From positions 1 to 8,733 of the forward strand of contig CAZQDP010000083.1 of the NCBI GenBank assembly GCA_964592375.1: a stretch of 8,733 nt of DNA. Direction: 5' to 3'. Position numbers and translations under genes: made by a program. The notes under the pieces are model-generated. The model was not told the origin of the DNA, did no database searches, and was given only the letters and a program-made list of their open reading frames with translations. Position 1 is the stretch's first letter; each line of letters opens with the position of its first letter. Shown in pieces: positions 1 through 5,373 of the stretch. This stretch comes from CAZQDP01 sp964592375 (GTDB taxonomy: Bacteria; Bacillota; Clostridia; RUG12999).

Positions 1-1
1 T

Positions 2-562
2 GTCATTAATGAATATGCCGGTGAGCTGATGAAAAAATGCATTGATGAGGCGCGCATAGCAAAGGATTCGGTGGGTGGCATTATTGAAGCGGTGGCAACA
101 GGCGTGCCGGCAGGACTTGGAGGACATATTTTTGACTCGGTGGAAAGCAGGCTATCTGCCATGCTATTTTCCGTACCGGCGGTGAAGGGTGTTGAATTTG
201 GTATTGGCTTTGAAGCGGGCAAAAAGCGCGGGAGCGTATGTAATGATCCTTTTCGAGTCGAAAATGGCCATATTACAACAAAGACAAATAACCACGGAGG
301 AATACTGGGTGGCATATCCAGTGGGATGCCCATTGTGTTTCGAGTGGCAATGAAGCCCACTCCCACCATATCACTTCCGCAGGAGAGTGTGGATGTCAAA
401 AAGAAGGCCAATGTCACTTTAGAAGCAGGGGGAAGGCATGATCCGTGCATTGTTCACCGGGCACTTCCCGTCATTGAAGCGGCAAGTTGCGTGGTGCTAT
501 TGGATATGCTGATGGATGAGGGCATGTGCAAAGGGGATGAGGCACCCTCGCTAAAAAAGTAA
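2..562 (+). CDS. aroC: Chorismate synthase, C-terminal part (5' end outside window)
   Basis: Chorismate synthase converts 5-enolpyruvylshikimate 3-phosphate to chorismate, the last shikimate-pathway step, using reduced FMN in the cytoplasm. The frame is open to the left edge, and nine codons (VINEYAGEL) precede the first internal ATG at 29. That ATG is therefore not the start, and the gene continues upstream. About 186 residues are visible, roughly the C-terminal half of a family that usually has about 360 to 390. Family hallmarks are a D-S-V-G-G-I-I-E stretch near the left end, PAGLGGHIFDSVESRLS, the glycine-rich NNHGGILGGISSGMP segment, and the GGRHDPC signature near 427-447 with its Arg-His-Asp. 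The stop is TAA at 560-562, and pheA follows within 5 to 17 nt, so co-transcription is very likely. Nothing in the visible part looks broken. Confidence 0.96.
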   Translation, partial: VINEYAGELMKKCIDEARIAKDSVGGIIEAVATGVPAGLGGHIFDSVESRLSAMLFSVPAVKGVEFGIGFEAGKKRGSVCNDPFRVENGHITTKTNNHGGILGGISSGMPIVFRVAMKPTPTISLPQESVDVKKKANVTLEAGGRHDPCIVHRALPVIEAASCVVLLDMLMDEGMCKGDEAPSLKK

Positions 563-567
563 AAGGG
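561..567 (+). promoter_or_regulatory. Ribosome binding site that decides the pheA start
   Basis: AAAAGGG overlaps the aroC stop codon. It abuts the ATG at 568 with no spacer, which is too close for initiation there. The in-frame ATG at 580 lies 12 nt from the GGG, and its product starts MNLDQLRKRVDEID, a normal start for a chorismate mutase domain. I therefore favour 580. The overlap with the aroC end suggests coupled translation. Confidence 0.6.
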
Positions 568-579
568 ATGGATTTTGGT

Positions 580-1704
580 ATGAATTTGGATCAGCTGAGA
601 AAACGTGTGGACGAAATAGATGAATTGCTGTTGCCATTGCTTGATGAGCGAATGGATATCTCACGGAGCGTTGCAGAATATAAAATTGCAAATGATATAC
701 CGGTTTTTGATCCCGTGCGTGAAAATGAGGTGCTCCAAAAGGTGCGCACCAAGGGAAGCGCTCACAATGCGAATAGCATGGAAGAGATTTTTAGCAGTAT
801 TATGGATGTGAGTAAAAAGCGGCAGATGAAAATCATTTCAGAGCATGCACAAAAGCCTCTTTTGCAAAATTATAAAAACAGTCTATCCTTGGATGCACGT
901 ATTGTTTGCTACGGTGCGCAAGGCACCTTCTCGGATGAGGTCGCACAGCTGTGCTTCCCCCGTTGCGAGAAAATGTATGTGCTAAGCTTTGAAGAGGTAT
1001 TTGAAAAAATCATTGATGGCTCAGCCGTATATGGGATTTTACCCGTTGAAAACTCTTCCACCGGCAGTTTACAGGAAATTTATAAGCTGCTTCAAAACCA
1101 CCAATGCTATATTGTGGGAGAAAAGAAATTAAAAATCAATCACCATCTTTTGGGGATCAAAGGCGCAAAGCTTTGCGAGATTAAAAAAATATATTCCCAT
1201 CATCAAGCCATTATGCAGTGTGAGGGCTTTATTAAGCAACTGGGCAGCGTAGAAACGGTGCCATATTACAATACTTCCATTGCGGCTAAAATGGTATCAG
1301 AGCGGCAGGAGGCTTCGTATGCCGCCATTGCAGGGAAGCAGGCGGCTGTGCTTTACGATCTTGAGGTCATTGCGGAAAACATCAATGACAATCAGGAGAA
1401 TTATACAAGGTTCATTGTGATTTCCAAGGAGCCGGTGATAACAAAGGACGCCAATAAAATCAGCATTATGTTTTCACTCAAAAACCAAAGTGGCAGTTTG
1501 TATAAAGCACTGGCTTGCTTCGCATATAACAGCTTAAATTTGATAAAAATTGAGTCGCGGCCCTATCCAGGGAAAAATTGGCAGTATTTATTCTTTGCAG
1601 ATTTGGAAGGGAATATTGCGGAAAATGCTGTGGCAGGCACCATTGAGGCAATGAGAATGCTCACAGATGAAATGGTGTTTCTAGGTTGTTATCGAGAGCT
1701 TTGA
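580..1704 (+). CDS. pheA: Bifunctional chorismate mutase / prephenate dehydratase (P-protein)
   Basis: This cytoplasmic enzyme turns chorismate into prephenate and then phenylpyruvate, the committed branch to phenylalanine. Numbering from the alternative ATG at 568 (378 residues), an AroQ-type chorismate mutase spans about 5-90. It has the expected active-site residues R11, R28, K39, D48, R51, E52, S82 and Q86. Prephenate dehydratase spans about 111-285, with PVENSSTGS at 159-167 and the catalytic TRF at 280-282. A C-terminal ACT domain spans about 297-375 and carries the ESRP motif at 329-332 used for phenylalanine binding, so feedback inhibition is likely. The other ACT motif, usually G-A-L, reads G-S-L at 309-311. 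The start at 580 (374 residues) is chosen from the ribosome-site spacing; 568 is the alternative. It lies just after aroC and 24 nt before recO, which fits one operon. The length is normal for a fused P-protein. Confidence 0.96.
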   Translation: MNLDQLRKRVDEIDELLLPLLDERMDISRSVAEYKIANDIPVFDPVRENEVLQKVRTKGSAHNANSMEEIFSSIMDVSKKRQMKIISEHAQKPLLQNYKNSLSLDARIVCYGAQGTFSDEVAQLCFPRCEKMYVLSFEEVFEKIIDGSAVYGILPVENSSTGSLQEIYKLLQNHQCYIVGEKKLKINHHLLGIKGAKLCEIKKIYSHHQAIMQCEGFIKQLGSVETVPYYNTSIAAKMVSERQEASYAAIAGKQAAVLYDLEVIAENINDNQENYTRFIVISKEPVITKDANKISIMFSLKNQSGSLYKALACFAYNSLNLIKIESRPYPGKNWQYLFFADLEGNIAENAVAGTIEAMRMLTDEMVFLGCYREL

Positions 1705-1728
1705 GCAGAGTAGAGGAAGTGGGTTTTT

Positions 1729-2445
1729 ATGGCGCCAATCAAAACAAAGGGCATCGTCATTCGTTGCGCAAATGCAGGAGACCATGGCAAAATTTTGACG
1801 GTTTTAACCGAAAACATGGGTAAAATCTCCATTGCTGTAAAGGGCGCACATAGCATGAAACGTGGCATTGGTGTATCCATGCGTGCATTTTGCTATTCGG
1901 AATTTGTACTCACTTCCCATCAAAAGATGTATTCCTTGTCCCAATGCACTGCCATTGAGACTTTTTATGGCCTTAGCAGTGAGCTTGGCAGGCTTCAGGC
2001 GGCAGCATCAATCCTTAAATTTGCAGACAGCACAACCTATGAGAATGAGGATGCAAGCTTACAGCTTCGCATCGTACTTAACTGCTTGCATATTCTATCT
2101 CAAACCGGCAGAGCCATTGAGGAAGTCTTCCTTGTTTTTCATTTACGTTGTTTAAGTGTGCTTGGTGTATTGCCGGATTTTTCTGCTTGCAACCATTGTG
2201 GTAGCATGGAAAATTTGGTATATTATGCGAAGGAAGAAGGCGGTGCGGTTTGTGATTGCTGTGCGAAAGCAGAGGACTCGTGTCTGCCAATGGAGCCTTC
2301 GGTGCGCAGTGCGCTTGTATATATTGCAAATGTCCCACTTGAAAAAGTCTTTTCATTTGAAGCAGATTTGTCTGTTATTCAAAAGGCCAATCGGGTGGTA
2401 GATGAAATGGTTCGCTATTCGCTAGGCTTGCAGCCATGCGGATAA
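1729..2445 (+). CDS. recO: DNA repair protein RecO
   Basis: RecO is a recombination mediator. With RecR it helps load RecA onto SSB-coated single-stranded DNA during gap repair, and it acts at the nucleoid. The 238 residues match the usual length of about 240-250. The N-terminal third (about 1-80) has the OB-fold pattern opening with IKTKGIVIRCANAGDHGKIL and a VKGAHSMKRG segment. The rest is the helical RecO C-terminal region with the Gram-positive zinc site, C154-x2-C157 and C175-x2-C178, flanking a GG pair. A purine-rich AGAGGAAG ribosome site at 1712-1719 lies 9 nt before the ATG, which supports this start. It sits 24 nt after pheA with no terminator between, so it is probably co-transcribed with the aromatic genes. 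No clear terminator follows, so some read-through into ppdK is possible. Confidence 0.93.
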   Translation: MAPIKTKGIVIRCANAGDHGKILTVLTENMGKISIAVKGAHSMKRGIGVSMRAFCYSEFVLTSHQKMYSLSQCTAIETFYGLSSELGRLQAAASILKFADSTTYENEDASLQLRIVLNCLHILSQTGRAIEEVFLVFHLRCLSVLGVLPDFSACNHCGSMENLVYYAKEEGGAVCDCCAKAEDSCLPMEPSVRSALVYIANVPLEKVFSFEADLSVIQKANRVVDEMVRYSLGLQPCG

Positions 2446-2448
2446 GAA

Positions 2449-2462
2449 AATTGTATACAATT
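2449..2462. promoter_or_regulatory. Perfect 14-bp palindrome, possible operator
   Basis: AATTGTATACAATT is a perfect palindrome that begins 4 bp after the recO stop. It lies about 70-80 bp upstream of the likely ppdK -10. It has no loop and no U-tract, so it is a poor terminator and looks more like a dimer-binding DNA site. The GT...AC core resembles operators of GntR-type regulators. That link is an inference, and no regulator gene is present in the window. A second TTGTAT half-site lies at 2484-2489, 33 bp (about three helical turns) away. Confidence 0.45.
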
Positions 2463-2490
2463 ACACAAAAATGCATAAATATTTTGTATG

Positions 2491-2517
2491 AATTTCTGCA
2501 AAAATAGTATAGAAATT
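2491..2517. repeat. Inverted repeat overlapping the ppdK -35 region
   Basis: Arms AATTTCT (2491-2497) and AGAAATT (2511-2517) are perfect inverse complements separated by 13 bp. The right arm overlaps the candidate -35 at 2510-2515, so a protein bound here could block or modulate the promoter. As RNA the stem would be almost entirely A-U and followed by only a short U run, which makes a recO terminator unlikely. Confidence 0.35.
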
Positions 2518-2538
2518 TTTGTCTGTTAGTGATATAAT
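2510..2538 (+). promoter_or_regulatory. Likely ppdK promoter with extended -10
   Basis: A consensus -10 TATAAT at 2533-2538 is preceded by TG at 2530-2531, giving the extended form TGATATAAT. A weaker -35, TAGAAA at 2510-2515 (four of six matches to TTGACA), lies 17 bp upstream. Transcription would begin near 2545 and leave a leader of about 70 nt. Weaker alternatives based on TTGTAT at 2451 and 2484 exist but match less well. Confidence 0.65.
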
Positions 2539-2569
2539 AACATGGATATGGATTTATTGTAAAAAATCG

Positions 2570-2588
2570 ATAATAATATCATTATTAT
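2570..2588 (+). repeat. A-U-only hairpin in the ppdK leader
   Basis: ATAATAAT (2570-2577) and ATTATTAT (2581-2588) form an 8-bp perfect stem with a 3-nt loop (ATC). It sits 13 nt upstream of the ribosome site, inside the predicted leader. It is too weak for a terminator and may affect mRNA stability or ribosome access. A chance occurrence in AT-rich DNA cannot be excluded. Confidence 0.35.
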
Positions 2589-2600
2589 ATAAATTTTCAT

Positions 2601-2610
2601 AGGGAGGAAA
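2601..2610 (+). promoter_or_regulatory. Strong ribosome binding site of ppdK
   Basis: AGGGAGGAAA, with core GGGAGG at 2602-2607, lies 7 nt before the ATG at 2615. It is the best ribosome site in the window. It fits a highly expressed glycolytic enzyme and fixes the start codon. Confidence 0.8.
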
Positions 2611-2614
2611 AACC

Positions 2615-5260
2615 ATGAGCAAAAAGTATGTGTATCTGTTTAAAGAAGGGGACGCATCCATGAAGAACCTTCTGGGCGGGAAGGGTGCTAACTTAGCCGA
2701 AATGACCAATTTGGGTTTCCCGGTGCCACAGGGGTTTACTGTGTCTACGGAGGCTTGTACAAAATACTATGAGGATGGCGAGGTTATCTCGCAGGAAATC
2801 ATTGATGAAATTTTCGACAAGCTATCGCAAACCGAAGCCATTGTCGGCAAAAAATTCGGTGATGTAAATAATCCGTTTCTTGTATCCGTTCGTTCTGGTG
2901 CTAGAGCTTCCATGCCTGGCATGATGGACACCATTTTGAATTTGGGTCTGAATGATATTATCGTAGAAGGCTTGGTGGGACTGACCAATGACCGTTTCGC
3001 TTACGATAGCTATCGCAGATTTATCCAGATGTTTTCAGACGTGGTAATGGATGTGCCAAAGCCAAAGTTTGAAAAGCTGATCGATGAAATAAAGGAAGAG
3101 AAAAAAGTTCAGAATGATATTGAACTCTCAGCGGCTGACTTAAAAGAGCTGATTGTAAGATACAAGAAGCTTTTCAAAACTGAAAAAGGTTTTGATTTCC
3201 CTCAGGACCCCAAAGTGCAATTGATTGAATCCATTAAGGCTGTTTTCCGCAGTTGGAATAATCCTCGTGCAAATGTATATCGCAGAATGAATGATATTCC
3301 TTCAAGCTGGGGTACTGCTGTTAATGTACAGGCAATGGTATTTGGTAACATGGGTGAAAGTTCCGGTACAGGCGTTGCATTTACCAGAAATCCTTCCACC
3401 GGTGAGAACAAGCTCTATGGTGAGTATCTGATGCAGGCACAGGGTGAAGATGTTGTGGCCGGTATCAGAACGCCGCTTCCCATTTCCTCTCTTGACAATG
3501 AAATGCCGGAAGTATACAAGCAGTTTGTGGACATTGCTACAAAGCTTGAAAAGCATTACAAAGATATGCAGGACATGGAGTTTACCATTGAAAATGGCAA
3601 ACTGTATATGCTGCAGACCCGTAACGGTAAAAGAACAGCAGCAGCTGCTCTGAAAATAGCTGTTGACCTGGTAGCAGAAGGAATGGTTTCCAAGCAAGAT
3701 GCCATCTTAAAGGTTGACCCAAAGCAGCTCGATAGCTTACTGCATCCTCAGTTTGACAGTGCGGCACTTAAAAAAGCCAAGGTCATTGCAAAGGGTCTGC
3801 CTGCTTCTCCCGGCGCCGCTTGCGGAAAAGTTTATTTTACAGCAGAAGATGCCGTAAAGGCTGCAGCTGCAGGGGATAAGGTTGTTCTTGTTCGTCTTGA
3901 AACCTCTCCTGAGGATATAGAAGGCATGGATGCCGCTCAAGGCATATTGACTGCTCGTGGGGGCATGACCTCTCACGCCGCTGTTGTTGCCCGTGGTATG
4001 GGTACCTGTTGCGTTGCAGGTTGCGGCGAACTGAAAATTAATGAAGAAGAAAAATACTTTGTTGCCGGCTCACTTACCATCAAAGAAGGCGATTTCATTT
4101 CCTTAGACGGAAGCACCGGTAATGTATATGGTGAAGCGGTAGACACTGTAAAAGCTGCAATGACAGGCGATTTTGGTCAATTTATGGCGTGGGCAGATGA
4201 GATTAGAACACTCAAGGTTCGTGCCAATGCCGATACACCCAAGGATGCAAAGCAAGCCATGGAATTTGGCGCAGAGGGTATAGGCCTTTGCCGTACAGAG
4301 CATATGTTTTTTGAAGAAGACAGAATTCCAGCAGTGCGTGAAATGATTGTAGCAAAAACTGTGGAACAGCGTCAAAAAGCGTTAGACAAGCTTCTGCCGA
4401 TGCAGAAGAGCGATTTTGAAGGTTTGTTCCGTGCCATGAAGGGATATCCTGTAACCATTCGTCTTTTGGATCCTCCCTTGCATGAATTCCTGCCTCATAA
4501 TGATGAGGACATTAAGGCACTTGCCATCCAAATGGGTCTTTCTTTTGAAGATTTAAAGCAGGCTGTTTTGGATCTGCATGAATTTAACCCAATGTTAGGT
4601 CACCGTGGTTGCCGTTTGGCAGTGACGTATCCTGAGATTGCCGCAATGCAGACTAAAGCGATTATTGAAGCTGCTTTGGCTGTAAATAGTGATGGCATGA
4701 GCGTTATTCCTGAGATTATGATCCCACTTGTTGGCGATGTACAGGAGCTCAAATATGTGAAGGATGTCATCGTAAAGACTGCAGACGAAGAGATTGCAAA
4801 AAGTGGTGTAACCCTTGAATATAAGGTTGGTACCATGATTGAAATACCAAGAGCAGCTGTAACAGCTGATGAAATTGCAAAAGAAGCTGAATTCTTTAGC
4901 TTTGGTACAAATGACCTGACACAGATGACCTATGGCTTTAGCCGTGATGATGCCGGTAAGTTCTTGGAAGATTATTATGCGAAGAAAATCTTTGAAAGCG
5001 ATCCTTTTGCAAGACTTGACCAAAATGGTGTTGGCAAGCTTGTGAAAATGGCTGCACAGCTTGGTCGTAGCACTCGCCCTGACATTAAGCTTGGAATATG
5101 CGGCGAGCATGGCGGAGATCCTTCTTCCGTAGAATTCTGCCATTTTGCTGGACTCAATTATGTATCCTGCTCACCTTTCCGCGTGCCAATCGCAAGACTT
5201 GCGGCTGCACAGGCAAGAGTTAGCGAGCTGAAAGGCACCAAGGACTTAGGCCAGAAATAA
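2615..5260 (+). CDS. ppdK: Pyruvate, phosphate dikinase
   Basis: PPDK interconverts ATP + phosphate + pyruvate and AMP + PPi + phosphoenolpyruvate. In anaerobic Clostridia it often works in the PPi-linked glycolytic direction or supplies PEP. The 881 residues match the family length of about 874. The order is an ATP-grasp nucleotide-binding region (about 1-340, with SVRSGARASMPGMMDTILN at 91-109 and LQTRNGKRT near 333-341), the phosphohistidine swivel domain (about 390-510, GGMTSHAAVVARGMG with catalytic H454), and the PEP/pyruvate TIM barrel (about 530-875, GLCRTEH with R560 and GICGEHGGDP with catalytic C829). T452, two residues before the histidine, is the position that the PPDK regulatory protein phosphorylates in enzymes under that control. 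All key residues are present. It has its own promoter and a strong terminator, so it is probably transcribed alone. No regulatory-protein gene lies beside it. Confidence 0.98.
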   Translation: MSKKYVYLFKEGDASMKNLLGGKGANLAEMTNLGFPVPQGFTVSTEACTKYYEDGEVISQEIIDEIFDKLSQTEAIVGKKFGDVNNPFLVSVRSGARASMPGMMDTILNLGLNDIIVEGLVGLTNDRFAYDSYRRFIQMFSDVVMDVPKPKFEKLIDEIKEEKKVQNDIELSAADLKELIVRYKKLFKTEKGFDFPQDPKVQLIESIKAVFRSWNNPRANVYRRMNDIPSSWGTAVNVQAMVFGNMGESSGTGVAFTRNPSTGENKLYGEYLMQAQGEDVVAGIRTPLPISSLDNEMPEVYKQFVDIATKLEKHYKDMQDMEFTIENGKLYMLQTRNGKRTAAAALKIAVDLVAEGMVSKQDAILKVDPKQLDSLLHPQFDSAALKKAKVIAKGLPASPGAACGKVYFTAEDAVKAAAAGDKVVLVRLETSPEDIEGMDAAQGILTARGGMTSHAAVVARGMGTCCVAGCGELKINEEEKYFVAGSLTIKEGDFISLDGSTGNVYGEAVDTVKAAMTGDFGQFMAWADEIRTLKVRANADTPKDAKQAMEFGAEGIGLCRTEHMFFEEDRIPAVREMIVAKTVEQRQKALDKLLPMQKSDFEGLFRAMKGYPVTIRLLDPPLHEFLPHNDEDIKALAIQMGLSFEDLKQAVLDLHEFNPMLGHRGCRLAVTYPEIAAMQTKAIIEAALAVNSDGMSVIPEIMIPLVGDVQELKYVKDVIVKTADEEIAKSGVTLEYKVGTMIEIPRAAVTADEIAKEAEFFSFGTNDLTQMTYGFSRDDAGKFLEDYYAKKIFESDPFARLDQNGVGKLVKMAAQLGRSTRPDIKLGICGEHGGDPSSVEFCHFAGLNYVSCSPFRVPIARLAAAQARVSELKGTKDLGQK

Positions 5261-5274
5261 TAGTGGTTTTGAGC

Positions 5275-5307
5275 AAAAGGCTACCGATTTTCGGTAGCCT
5301 TTTTTTT
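5275..5307 (+). terminator. Intrinsic terminator of ppdK, possibly bidirectional
   Basis: GGCTACCGA (5279-5287) and TCGGTAGCC (5291-5299) form a perfect 9-bp GC-rich stem around a 3-nt loop, followed by eight T residues (5300-5307). It starts 18 nt after the ppdK stop. The left flank AAAA (5275-5278) gives a short U-tract on the opposite strand, so the hairpin may also end transcripts arriving from the convergent mannosidase gene. I see no other terminator between 5308 and 5373. Confidence 0.93.
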
Positions 5308-5373
5308 GAAGCGTTTTTATAAAAAGTGTTCATTTTTTTAATGCATGGTATCAATATGCAGACTCTCTTTGAT

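Noticed and set aside
2491..2520. Possible intrinsic terminator for recO
   Set aside because: The stem is almost entirely A-U with a 13-nt loop, far too weak compared with the ppdK terminator at 5279-5307. It fits better as a promoter-overlapping repeat.
2446..2614. Riboswitch or T-box in front of ppdK
   Set aside because: The leader after the predicted start of transcription is only about 70 nt, very AT-rich, and lacks conserved T-box or known aptamer motifs.
4595..5143. Long antisense open frame (182 codons) inside ppdK
   Set aside because: It lies wholly opposite the well-conserved PEP-binding barrel, has a cysteine- and histidine-rich composition typical of a shadow frame, and has no ribosome site.
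5308..5373. AT-rich dyads (TTTTTATAAAAA; TGCAT...ATGCA) as a mannosidase terminator
   Set aside because: Read on the - strand neither forms a GC-bearing stem followed by a U-tract.
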